Shown here: positions 9,229 through 16,966 of the stretch, one piece after another | Layout: each line of letters opens with the position of its first letter | Numbering within the stretch: position 1 is the first letter of the stretch | DNA from: Mycobacterium cookii | Lineage (GTDB): Bacteria > Actinomycetota > Actinomycetes > Mycobacteriales > Mycobacteriaceae | Length of the DNA stretch: 64,000 nt | Reading direction: 5' to 3' | NCBI RefSeq assembly: GCF_010727945.1 | Contig: NZ_AP022569.1 | Coordinates: forward strand, 5,208,001-5,272,000 | Translations under genes and position numbers: made by a program | The notes under the pieces: generated by a model | The model's database searches: none | Seen by the model: only the letters and a program-made list of their open reading frames with translations | Told to the model about the DNA's origin: nothing

Positions 9229-9528
9229 ATGCGCCGCTCCTCTGCATCGCTGCGCTCTGCCTCGTCGCCGGCGGTCATCTGCGCCGCTCCTCTGCATCGC
9301 TGCGCTCTGCCTCGTCGCCGGCGGTCATCTGCGCCGCTCCTCTGCATCGCTGCGCTCTGCCTCGTCGCCGGCGGTCATCTGCGCCGCTCCTCTGCATCGC
9401 TGCGCTCTGCCTCGTCGCCGGCGGTCATCTGCGCCGCTCCTCAGCATCGCTGCGCTCTGCCTCGTCGCCGGCGGTCATCTGCGCCGCTCCTCTGCATCGC
9501 TGCGCTCTGCCTCGTCGCCGGCGGTCAT
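9225..9528 (-). other. Chain of six coupled 17-codon micro-ORFs encoded by the repeat
   Basis: ATGs at 9528, 9478, 9428, 9378, 9328 and 9278 each open a 17-codon frame, MTAGDEAERSDAEERRR (the last ends in I), with its TGA overlapping the next ATG by ATGA. The crtYc stop overlaps the first ATG, and the sixth stop overlaps the crtYd ATG. Each ATG has its own upstream GAGGAG. The arrangement would let ribosomes step from crtYc to crtYd by repeated reinitiation. Whether the peptides accumulate is unknown. Confidence 0.75.
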
Positions 9529-9575
9529 CTGCGCCGCTCCTCAGCATCGCTGCGCTCTGCCTCGTCGCCGGCGGT
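9231..9575 (-). repeat. MIRU-like tandem array, 7 x 50 bp, between crtYc and crtYd
   Basis: Seven head-to-tail 50-bp units begin at 9231, 9281, 9331, 9381, 9431, 9481 and 9531; the last is 45 bp. They are identical except for one T/A change in units 5 and 7, which is synonymous in the minus-strand micro-ORF. Read on the minus strand, each unit carries GACGAGGCAGAGCGCAGCG, then a GAGGAGCGG Shine-Dalgarno, then an ATGA overlap. This matches Mycobacterial Interspersed Repetitive Units, first described in the senX3-regX3 junction. The copy nearest crtYc supplies the last 16 codons of that gene. Copy number is probably variable between strains. Confidence 0.92.
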
Positions 9576-9887
9576 GTTGAGCCGTTCGAGGATAGCGCTG
9601 ACCGCGTTGTAGGTCAGCAAGCCGCACAACGGAATCACCAGAAAAAACAGGACCTCCTCGATCGGCATCTGGAACGGGATGGTCACCCCGGTGATGTAGT
9701 CGGGGTTGTATCTCCAGATGTGTGCGGCGATCGCCACCTCGTCCCAGATCACGAATACCGCGGCGACAGGCAAAATTGCGCGCACAGCCCGCCATGCCTG
9801 ACGGTAGACGCCGGGGCGAAAGATCTCCAGCGGCAACGTGATCGCCAGGCACGCGGCCAGCACGATCAGGTATTGCCAGCGATCCAT
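9525..9887 (-). CDS. crtYc: Lycopene beta-cyclase subunit CrtYc, with repeat-encoded C-terminal tail
   Basis: 120 residues, three hydrophobic helices and the subunit signature IPFQMPIEEVLFFLVIP. It acts with CrtYd in the membrane to cyclise lycopene. ATG 9887 overlaps the crtB stop (TAATG), indicating coupling. The last 16 residues (TAGDEAERSDAEERRR) come from the outermost MIRU-like unit, so the natural C-terminus has been replaced or extended by the repeat. The tail is highly charged and lies after the last helix, probably tolerated outside the membrane. Confidence 0.9.
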   Translation of the reverse strand: MDRWQYLIVLAACLAITLPLEIFRPGVYRQAWRAVRAILPVAAVFVIWDEVAIAAHIWRYNPDYITGVTIPFQMPIEEVLFFLVIPLCGLLTYNAVSAILERLNTAGDEAERSDAEERRR

Positions 9888-10828
9888 TACGCCGCACCGG
9901 CCGGGTGGGTCAGCCGGGCCCGCCACGACCGGAGCAGGCCGGCGCCGGCCACTCGCAGCCGTCGCCCGTTGCCCACGGTCGCGCGCTGCGTGAACACCGC
10001 GAAGTCGCTGTCTTCGATGCAGTCGAGAATGTCGGAATACAGCGTCAGCGCCGTCGCCACACACGGCCGCGACCGCGGTGCCAAGAGATCGACTCCGCTT
10101 GCGGCGTACCGGTAAACCTGGCGGGCTACCTCGTGCTGCTCGGCGAGCGCGTCGCGCACCCGGCGATCGGTTCGCCGGTTGGTGTGGCACCACATCAGCA
10201 GATCCCGGTCGACGTGGTGGGCGGCCAGTTCATCGGCGGGAAGATAAACGCGTTGGCGGGCCAGGTCTTCGTCGACGTCGCGCAAGAAGTTGGTGAGCTG
10301 GAAGGCTCTGCCCAGCGCCGCCGCGTAGGGGGCGGCCTCGTCGGGCTCGCCGATCGTCCCAAGAATCGGAAGCAATTGCAGCCCAATGGCTTCCGCAGAG
10401 CCCTTCATGTACAGATTGAGCGCGTCGCGGTCGGGATAATCGGTGATCGTCAGATCCATCCGCATGGAAGCCAGGAAGTCGTCGAACAGTTCGTCGTGAA
10501 TGCCATATCGCCGCGCGGTGTGCTCGACGGCGGCGAGCACCGGGTTGTCCGGATGCTCGTTGTGGGCGAAGAACTCATCGGACAGCCGCTGCAGCCGCGC
10601 CGCCCGGCTCGCGGCGTCCAGGTTGGGATCGAAGTCATCCAGGATGTCGTCCGCGTAACGGGCGAACCCGTACAGTGCGTGCACCGGCGGACGTTGGTCC
10701 GGTGCGAGCAATCTCGTTGCCAGGAAGAAGGTCCGGCCGTGCGCGGCGTTCAGGGTGCGGCAGCGTCGGTACGCGCCGCGCAGTTCCGGGTCGTCGATGC
10801 CTGCCGCGCTGAGTTCGGTGCGGATCAT
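9887..10828 (-). CDS. crtB: Phytoene synthase
   Basis: 313 residues, trans-isoprenyl diphosphate synthase fold. It condenses two GGPP to phytoene. The first aspartate-rich motif DDILDD is at about 60-65 and the second, DVDED, at about 184-188, followed by the family ARQRVYLP segment. ATG 10828 overlaps the crtI stop (ATGA), and the stop overlaps the crtYc start (TAATG). Length is normal for the family. Confidence 0.95.
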   Translation of the reverse strand: MIRTELSAAGIDDPELRGAYRRCRTLNAAHGRTFFLATRLLAPDQRPPVHALYGFARYADDILDDFDPNLDAASRAARLQRLSDEFFAHNEHPDNPVLAAVEHTARRYGIHDELFDDFLASMRMDLTITDYPDRDALNLYMKGSAEAIGLQLLPILGTIGEPDEAAPYAAALGRAFQLTNFLRDVDEDLARQRVYLPADELAAHHVDRDLLMWCHTNRRTDRRVRDALAEQHEVARQVYRYAASGVDLLAPRSRPCVATALTLYSDILDCIEDSDFAVFTQRATVGNGRRLRVAGAGLLRSWRARLTHPAGAA

Positions 10829-12393
10829 GACCGGCCGGCTTCCGCCACGACGGTGGGTGCCGATCGGTCGACCGCGCCGGTGATGCGGTCCGCGGCCAGC
10901 CGCCCGGAGATCATCGCGGTGGGCACGCCGACACCGGGTACCGTCGACGATCCCGCCAGCACCACGTTGTCCACGCCACGCGGCATGTTGCCCGGACGGA
11001 ACGGCCCGGTCTGCGCGAACGTGTGGGCCAACGCGAATGGCGTGCCTGCGACCATTCCCTGGCGGGCCCAGTCCTGGGGGTTGACCACGTGCAGCACTTC
11101 GGCGCCGTCACGCAGGCCCGGAATCAGCCGTGCGGCAACCACATCCATCAGCTGTTCGGTGTAGCTGTCGCCGATCCGCGACCAGTCGACATTCCCGCGC
11201 TCGAGGTTGGGCGCCGGGGCGAGCACGTAGAACAGGTCGTGGTCGGGCGGGGCCAGGCTCGGGTCGCTGGCGGTGGGGTTGGTAATGAGCAGCGACGGGT
11301 CACGCATCAGCCGGCCATCGCGGATGATGTCGGTGAAGGTCTGGTCCCACTCGCCGCCGAACACGATGTTGTGGTGTGCCAGCGCAGGGTTCGCCGACGG
11401 GGATCGGCGCCGGCCGATGTGCGCGACGACGGCCGAAGGCGCGGGGCGCAGGCGCCCGACACGCCGTGGCTCGCGGCCCAGCAGGGTGTAGGTGGTGGGC
11501 AGTTCGGTGGTCAAAATGACTGCGTCACAAGCGATGCGCTGATCTTGATCGGTGTGCACAGCCACCACCCGGTCGCCGGCGCGTTCCAGACCGGTGACCG
11601 TCGAGTCGTAGACGAAGTGCACGCCGGCATCGGCCGCGGCGGCGGCCAGCGCGTCGGGCAGGGCGCGCATGCCGCCGCGGGGGAAGAACACTCCGGCAAT
11701 GGTGTCCATGTAGGCGATCACCGCGTAGACCGCCAGGGCCTGCCGGGGGGCCACGCCGGCGTACAGCGACTGGAAGGTGAAGACCCGCTGCAGCCGCGGG
11801 TCGGTGATGTGGCGGTTGACCATGGTGTTCCACTTGCGGAATCCGCCGATCGCGGCTAAGCGGGCCAGCTGCGGATTCACCAGCGACAGTGGGGAATCGA
11901 AGTTCCTGGCGATGAAGCCGTCGAACTCGGTGCGATACAACCTGGTCAGCCAGTCGCGCAGGTTCCGGTAGCCGTCCGCCTGCTTGGCGCCGGCGAACTC
12001 TTCGATCGCATGTGCCATCTGGTCCGCGTCGCTGTGCACGGTGAGGCTGCTGCCGTCGGCGAACTGCGCCCGGTAGGCCGGATCGACGGTCATCAAATCC
12101 AGCCGTGCGGAGGTGGTTTCGCCGACAGCCGCGAAGGTGTCGTCGATGATGTCGGGCATCGTCAGCACCGTCGGCCCGGTGTCGATCCGATAGCCGCCGA
12201 CGTCGACCCGGCCCGCCCGTCCGCCCGGCCAACTTTCCCGCTCGACCACGGTGACCTGGCGGCCTCGTCCGGCAAGGTGCAGCGCCGCGGACAGGCCGGC
12301 CAAGCCGGCGCCGACGATGACGACCCGACTGCTCGGTCCCTGAACTGTCCGCATCAGCGCACAACTCCTCGGCGCGACAGCATCATTCGACAC
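10825..12393 (-). CDS. crtI: Phytoene desaturase
   Basis: 522 residues, FAD-dependent. It introduces the double bonds that turn phytoene into lycopene. Motifs: GAGLAGLSAALHLAGRG (from about residue 28), the ERESWPGGRAG segment, and the C-terminal CrtI signature GSSTVPGVGVPTAMISGRLAADRI. ATG 12393 overlaps the crtE end by 11 bp and has a GGAG about 9 bp upstream; ATG 12354 is a shorter alternative. Membrane-associated in known members. Confidence 0.95.
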   Translation of the reverse strand: MSNDAVAPRSCALMRTVQGPSSRVVIVGAGLAGLSAALHLAGRGRQVTVVERESWPGGRAGRVDVGGYRIDTGPTVLTMPDIIDDTFAAVGETTSARLDLMTVDPAYRAQFADGSSLTVHSDADQMAHAIEEFAGAKQADGYRNLRDWLTRLYRTEFDGFIARNFDSPLSLVNPQLARLAAIGGFRKWNTMVNRHITDPRLQRVFTFQSLYAGVAPRQALAVYAVIAYMDTIAGVFFPRGGMRALPDALAAAAADAGVHFVYDSTVTGLERAGDRVVAVHTDQDQRIACDAVILTTELPTTYTLLGREPRRVGRLRPAPSAVVAHIGRRRSPSANPALAHHNIVFGGEWDQTFTDIIRDGRLMRDPSLLITNPTASDPSLAPPDHDLFYVLAPAPNLERGNVDWSRIGDSYTEQLMDVVAARLIPGLRDGAEVLHVVNPQDWARQGMVAGTPFALAHTFAQTGPFRPGNMPRGVDNVVLAGSSTVPGVGVPTAMISGRLAADRITGAVDRSAPTVVAEAGRS

Positions 12394-13573
12394 GCTCCGT
12401 GCACACCGCGGCCATGTTCGTCAGTGCGGTTCGCACCGGTTCGTCGATCGCCAGCGCGTCGAGTTCCCGGAGCGCCGACGCGACCCGGTCGTTGATGGTG
12501 TCCTCGATCCACCGCACCGCACCCGTCGCGACGATGAGGTCTCGCCAACTGTCGATCGCGCCGCCGTCGAGGTCACCGCTGTTCATCAACCTCTCGAGTT
12601 GCGTGCGGACTGGCGGGTCGGCCAGATGGTGTGCGGCGATCACCACGCTGGTGGCTTTGCGCTCGATGAGATCCTGCCCGTCGGGTTTGCCGGTGACCGT
12701 CTCGGCGCCGAACACCCCCAGCACGTCGTCACGCAGCTGGAATGCCTCACCCACCGCTTCGCCGTAGCGTCCCAGCCCGGACACCGTGCGATCGCCGCAG
12801 CCACTCATCGCCGCACCGATCTCCAACGGCCGCCGCACGGTGTAGTTGCCCGACTTGCGTCGCGCGACCTCCAACACCTCGGCCATCGACGGCAGGTCGC
12901 GGACATCGTTTGCGAGATCGGCGAACTGGCCCATGGCCAGCTCGGCACGCATCGCGTCGTAGCGCGGCCATGCCCGTTGCAGACGCCCGTACTCGACGCC
13001 GCTTTCGCGCAGCATCTGCTCGGCCCAGATCAGGCAGAGATCGCCCAGCAGGATGGCCGCCGATTCGCCGAACCGGTCGGCCGAGCCCGACAGCTTGCGC
13101 TGGCGGTGCCAACGGCTGAACTGGATATGCGCGGCGGGGTGGCCGCGACGCGACGACGACGCATCCATCACATCGTCCTGCAGCAGCGCAAAGGCGTGCA
13201 GAAGTTCCAGGCTGGCGGACGCGAACAGCGCTTCGTCGCTGTCCGACGCCCCAGCGAGCCAGCCCAGGTACATGAACGTCGAGCGCAGGCATTTGCCGCC
13301 GGTGACGAAGTTGACCAGGATGTCGCCGGCGACCTCCATGCCCGAGGCGTCGAGTTCGGCGGAGCACCGGTCGGCGACGAATTCGGTGACGTGAGTCAGC
13401 ACCTTGCGGCGCAACCCGATTCGCCACACATCGAAGTGCCCGGGAGCCGACCAGCTACCCTGATCCGGCTCATCCGGCTGCACGGACGGGGCCAGCGACA
13501 ACGCACGAAGCTCGCTCACTGGGCTCCCTCTCGTCGGATCGGCCGGAGACCAACCTGTACGGCTCAGGCTCAC
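12383..13573 (-). CDS. crtE: Geranylgeranyl diphosphate synthase
   Basis: Up to 396 residues, first gene of the carotenoid operon. It makes GGPP for phytoene synthase. First aspartate-rich motif DDVMD at 133-137; second motif RDDVLG near 281-286, where the usual second Asp pair is degenerate; GGKCLRS lies before them as in the family. The GTG at 13573 has a GGGAGG about 9 bp upstream; GTG 13519 with its own GGGAG is an equally possible start (378 aa). The upstream region holds a 35-bp palindrome. Confidence 0.92.
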   Translation of the reverse strand: MSLSRTGWSPADPTRGSPVSELRALSLAPSVQPDEPDQGSWSAPGHFDVWRIGLRRKVLTHVTEFVADRCSAELDASGMEVAGDILVNFVTGGKCLRSTFMYLGWLAGASDSDEALFASASLELLHAFALLQDDVMDASSSRRGHPAAHIQFSRWHRQRKLSGSADRFGESAAILLGDLCLIWAEQMLRESGVEYGRLQRAWPRYDAMRAELAMGQFADLANDVRDLPSMAEVLEVARRKSGNYTVRRPLEIGAAMSGCGDRTVSGLGRYGEAVGEAFQLRDDVLGVFGAETVTGKPDGQDLIERKATSVVIAAHHLADPPVRTQLERLMNSGDLDGGAIDSWRDLIVATGAVRWIEDTINDRVASALRELDALAIDEPVRTALTNMAAVCTERVE

Positions 13574-13630
13574 GCGCGGGTACCTCCCTGATCACCAAGA
13601 CAAACACGCTCAGCCCGGCCTCGCCAGGTT

Positions 13631-13665
13631 AAGTTCACAAGGTTAAAGTTTAACTTAATGAACTT
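13631..13665. promoter_or_regulatory. 35-bp palindrome (candidate operator) between crtE and the TIGR03085 gene
   Basis: Outer arms AAGTTCA (13631-13637) and TGAACTT (13659-13665) and an inner perfect palindrome GTTAAAGTTTAAC (13642-13654) share one centre at 13648; 14 of 17 arm positions match. It is strongly AT-rich in a GC-rich region and lies between divergent genes. The size suits two dimers of a MarR, MerR or TetR regulator. The half-site AACTTAA also occurs at 3772-3778. Confidence 0.6.
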
Positions 13666-13696
13666 CTAGCTCGCTCGCCATAGCAGCCGCCTCGCC

Positions 13697-13702
13697 TAGT
13701 GT
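13697..13702 (+). promoter_or_regulatory. -10 element suggesting a leaderless transcript
   Basis: TAGTGT ends 7 bp before ATG 13710, placing the expected transcription start at or next to the ATG. This favours 13710 over the GTG at 13701 as start. Confidence 0.45.
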
Positions 13703-13709
13703 GGGTCCC

Positions 13710-14333
13710 ATGACCGCAGCCCAGCGCGAGCGAGCCGCACTCGTGCAGACCATGATCGCCGTGGGCCCGGATGCGCCCACCCTCTGCGAAGGCTGGACCA
13801 CCAAGGATTTAGCCGCTCACCTGGTCATACGGGAGCGCCGGATGGATGCGACCCCGGGCATCATGGTGTCGCTGCTGGCCGGCTACACCGAAAAAGTTCA
13901 GGACAAGGTCGCCCGGTCGAAGAGCTGGGAGGACCTGCTCCGGCTGGTGTCGTCCGGCCCGCCGATCTATTCACCGTTCAAATTGCTGGACCCGGTGGCC
14001 AACCTTGGTGAGATGTTCATTCACCACGAGGACGTCCGTCGTGCGGTCGACGGATGGCAGCCGCGGGTGCTAGACCCGTCCACCTCGGGTCTGCTGCGGC
14101 GACAGCTCGGTCTCATGAGCCGGCTGATGCTGAACAAGATGCCCGCCCAAGTGGTTCTGCTGACCCCGGACGGCGAACAGATCGCTCGGGTTGGCCGCGG
14201 CGACACCGTCACGATCACCGGCGATCCGCAGGAACTGTTGCTGTTCGTCGCCGGTCGCGACGCGGTCCGCCTCGAGTTCGACGGCGACCCGCAGGCCGTT
14301 GCCGCTGTCCGGTCGGCGCCCCGCGGTCTCTAG
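13710..14333 (+). CDS. TIGR03085 family metal-binding protein (DinB/MDMPI-like)
   Basis: 207 residues. The N-terminal half has the four-helix DinB / mycothiol-dependent maleylpyruvate isomerase-like pattern: LCEGWTTKDLAAHLVIRE with the family histidine, and a second histidine pair in GEMFIHHEDVRRA. A small C-terminal domain follows. The enzyme reaction is unknown. It is divergent from crtE across the 35-bp palindrome and could share that control. The 3' end overlaps the convergent TIGR01777 gene by 4 bp. Confidence 0.8.
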   Translation: MTAAQRERAALVQTMIAVGPDAPTLCEGWTTKDLAAHLVIRERRMDATPGIMVSLLAGYTEKVQDKVARSKSWEDLLRLVSSGPPIYSPFKLLDPVANLGEMFIHHEDVRRAVDGWQPRVLDPSTSGLLRRQLGLMSRLMLNKMPAQVVLLTPDGEQIARVGRGDTVTITGDPQELLLFVAGRDAVRLEFDGDPQAVAAVRSAPRGL

Positions 14334-15682
14334 CCGCGGCCCAGCAGGTGCCGCAGCGTCTGCTCCAGGTCCGGTGTGCGGAAGCGATGGTCGGACTGCT
14401 GCAGCCGCGCGGGCAGCACCCGTTGGTTGGCCAGCGCGAGTTCGCGGGCACCCTGCTCGCCGAGCAGAACCTTGGGCCCCAGCGGCGGTACCGGCAACAG
14501 CGCCGGCCGGTGCAGCACGTGAGCCAGGATGCGGGTGTAGTCGGCGTTGCGGACCGGGTCCGGGGCTACCGCGTTGACCGGCCCGGACAGGTCGGCGTCC
14601 CAGAGCGCGCGGTGATAGACGTCGATCAGGTCGTCGATTCCGATCCAGGAGAACCACTGCCGGCCGTCGCCGAGCCGACCGCCGAGTCCGGCGGCGAACA
14701 GCGGCCGTAGCAGGCGCAGCGTCCCGCCGGCGGGTGACTGCACGATCCCGGTCCGCACCTTGACCACGCGCGCACCGGATTCTTCGGCCGGCGCCGTCGC
14801 CCGCTCCCACTCGGCGACCACGTCGGCCAGAAACCCGTCGCCGCGTTGGCTGTCCTCGGTCAGCGTCTCGTCACCGCGGTCGTAGCCGTAGTAGCCGATC
14901 GCCGATGCGTTGATCAGCACTTTGGGCCCGTCGACGGACGTGGCGACCAGCTCCGCCAGCCGGCGCGTGGGGCCGATCCGGCTGTCCAGGATCGCGGCCC
15001 GGTGCTTGGCGGTGAACCGGCCCGCGATCGATTCGCCCGCCAGGTGAATGACAGCGTCCACACCGGCCAACAAGGCGGGATCGGGATCGTCTGGATTCCA
15101 CTGCCGCTCACCGGAGTTGGTAGCCGGATGGCGGACCAGACGGATGACGTGATGGCCGCCGGTGGACAAGAACGCGGCCAGCTGTGCGCCGACGAGCCCG
15201 GAGGATCCGGTGATCGCGACCGTCAGCGGGGCCAGTCCGTGAGCGGCCGCCTGCCGGTGTGCGGCGATGTCGTCGGCGAGTTGGCGGTGCCGGTAGCGGA
15301 ACATCGACCGCAACGCCCTCGCCGGGACGGGCGTGTCGACGCGGTCGACGACCCGCGTCCGGTCACCGTCCACTTCTTCGAAGTCGTGAGTGTGGCGCCA
15401 CCGCAAAGCCAGTCCGAGCGGCAACGACGCCAGACCCTCGGTGCCGATCGAATCGACGAAACGGCGTGGCGGGTCGTAGCCATCCGGCTGATGGTCGGCC
15501 ACCCAGCGCAGGCCGCCGGGCAGGCCGAGTTCGGCGCGTCCGTTTTCCAGTGAATCCGCTTCGGCCACGATGCGTCCCGGCTGCCACGGCGGCGAGAGCC
15601 GGGTGAACGCGCCGGGTCGGGTATGCCAGTCGAACACCTCGTAGATAGGTGCGTCGATCACGCTCGAGTACACAAGGCCCAT
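14330..15682 (-). CDS. SRPBCC domain fused to a TIGR01777 NAD(P)-binding epimerase
   Basis: 450 residues. Residues 1 to about 145 form an SRPBCC (START-like) ligand-binding domain; from about 152 (VAITGSSGLVGAQLAAFL) there is a TIGR01777 SDR domain with the DUF1731 C-terminal segment (PARLQQSDHRFRTPDLEQTLRHLL). Many homologues consist of the SDR part alone, so this is the fused form. Substrate unknown. ATG 15682 is chosen because the SRPBCC domain begins there. Confidence 0.82.
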   Translation of the reverse strand: MGLVYSSVIDAPIYEVFDWHTRPGAFTRLSPPWQPGRIVAEADSLENGRAELGLPGGLRWVADHQPDGYDPPRRFVDSIGTEGLASLPLGLALRWRHTHDFEEVDGDRTRVVDRVDTPVPARALRSMFRYRHRQLADDIAAHRQAAAHGLAPLTVAITGSSGLVGAQLAAFLSTGGHHVIRLVRHPATNSGERQWNPDDPDPALLAGVDAVIHLAGESIAGRFTAKHRAAILDSRIGPTRRLAELVATSVDGPKVLINASAIGYYGYDRGDETLTEDSQRGDGFLADVVAEWERATAPAEESGARVVKVRTGIVQSPAGGTLRLLRPLFAAGLGGRLGDGRQWFSWIGIDDLIDVYHRALWDADLSGPVNAVAPDPVRNADYTRILAHVLHRPALLPVPPLGPKVLLGEQGARELALANQRVLPARLQQSDHRFRTPDLEQTLRHLLGRG

Positions 15683-15721
15683 GAGGCCGACGGTACCTGC
15701 GCGAGAAAGTCGTGCCCGCAG

Positions 15722-16966
15722 CTACCGGTCCGGCAGCGGGCGCTCGACGATCGGCAGCCGTGGCAGGGGCTGGCGTTCGCGGCGCTTGGCCGCCAGGTAC
15801 ACCTGCGCCGTCTCGTCGGCGACCGTGTGCCAGTCGAAATCCGAGGTCAGCCGTTCCCGCGCGGCTCTGGCGCGGCGCTGGGCGGCCACCGGGTCGTCGA
15901 GCACCGCGGTGACCGCCTTGGCCAGCCGGGTCACATCACGCGGCGGACACGACATCCCGGTCTCACCGTTGATGACGGCCTCGCCCAGGCCGCCGATATT
16001 CGACGTCACCAACGGGGTCCCCGCCGCGGCGGCTTCCAGCGCCGCGAGCCCGAACGGCTCGTAGTGGCTGGGCAGCACCGCGGCGTCGGCGCGGTGCAGC
16101 GCCGCCAGCAAGTCGTCGTGGCCGAGTCGGCCGACGAACTGAGTTGCCTTGAGCACCTTGTGTTTACGAGCCTGCTCGACGAGCCAGTCGTACTGGGTGC
16201 CTTCGCCGGCGATTGTCAACGTGGTGCCCGGGTGCGCCCGCCGGATCCGCGGCAGGGCGGCGATCGCCTCGTGCACGCCCTTCTCGTACTCCAGCCGGCC
16301 GACGAACAGCAGTTCCGGTGGCCCTGTGCGTGGCTTGCGGCGGGCGAACGGCCAGCGCGCGGCCTCGATGCCGTTGCGGATCACAGTGGTGTCGGCCAGG
16401 TCTGGCCCGAACAGATCGTCGATCTCCTCGCCCATCGACGCCGAACACGCGATCAGCGAATCGGACTCCCGCGCCAGCCACGACTCGACCGCGTGGACCT
16501 GCCTGCTCAGCGATCCGGAGACCCACCCGGAATGCCGGCCGGCTTCGGTCGCGTGGATCGTGGAAACCATTGGCACGTCGTAGAATTCGGCCAGCGCGAT
16601 CGCGGGGTGGGCCACCAGCCAGTCGTGCGCGTGCACCACGTCGGGCCGCCACGGCTGGTCGCTGTGCCGGTCCTTGAGTGCCAGTCCGGCGCGCACCATC
16701 GCGTGGCCCATCGCCAGCGTCCAGGCCATCATGTCGGCGCCGAAGGTGAATTCGTGCGGGTCCTGCGCGGCGGCGACCACTCGCACGTCCTCGCTGATCT
16801 CGTCCGACGACGGATGCGTGCTGGGATCGGTGCCGGTCGGGCGGCGGGACAACACGACCACGTCGTGGCCGGCTGCGGCCAGCGCCGTCGACAGGTGATG
16901 GACGTGCCGGCCGAGCCCACCGATCACCACCGGTGGGTATTCCCACGACACCATCAGGACTTTCAC
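15722..16966 (-). CDS. GT4-family alpha-glucosyltransferase (Rv3032 orthologue)
   Basis: 414 residues, GT-B fold. The N-terminus MKVLMVSWEYPPVVIGGLGRHV is the glycogen-synthase-like GT4 pattern; the donor site has LFVGRLEYEKG and the E-x7-E motif in HYEPFGLAALEAAAAG. Rv3032 of M. tuberculosis is implicated in elongating 6-O-methylglucose lipopolysaccharide and in alpha-glucan synthesis. The GTG start 16966 overlaps the stop of the upstream branching-enzyme gene (GTGA). The three genes Rv3030-Rv3031-Rv3032 form one coupled unit here. Confidence 0.92.
   Translation of the reverse strand: MKVLMVSWEYPPVVIGGLGRHVHHLSTALAAAGHDVVVLSRRPTGTDPSTHPSSDEISEDVRVVAAAQDPHEFTFGADMMAWTLAMGHAMVRAGLALKDRHSDQPWRPDVVHAHDWLVAHPAIALAEFYDVPMVSTIHATEAGRHSGWVSGSLSRQVHAVESWLARESDSLIACSASMGEEIDDLFGPDLADTTVIRNGIEAARWPFARRKPRTGPPELLFVGRLEYEKGVHEAIAALPRIRRAHPGTTLTIAGEGTQYDWLVEQARKHKVLKATQFVGRLGHDDLLAALHRADAAVLPSHYEPFGLAALEAAAAGTPLVTSNIGGLGEAVINGETGMSCPPRDVTRLAKAVTAVLDDPVAAQRRARAARERLTSDFDWHTVADETAQVYLAAKRRERQPLPRLPIVERPLPDR

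Noticed and set aside
9231..9575. Possible CRISPR array
   Set aside because: Units are directly adjacent with no spacers, and each encodes a coupled micro-ORF; it is a MIRU-type tandem repeat.
9204..10115. Plus-strand 303-aa open frame with a repeated peptide across the crtYc/crtYd array
   Set aside because: It is antisense to crtYc/crtB, and the repeated peptide arises only because the 50-bp DNA unit is open in that frame for part of the array; no start signal or family similarity.
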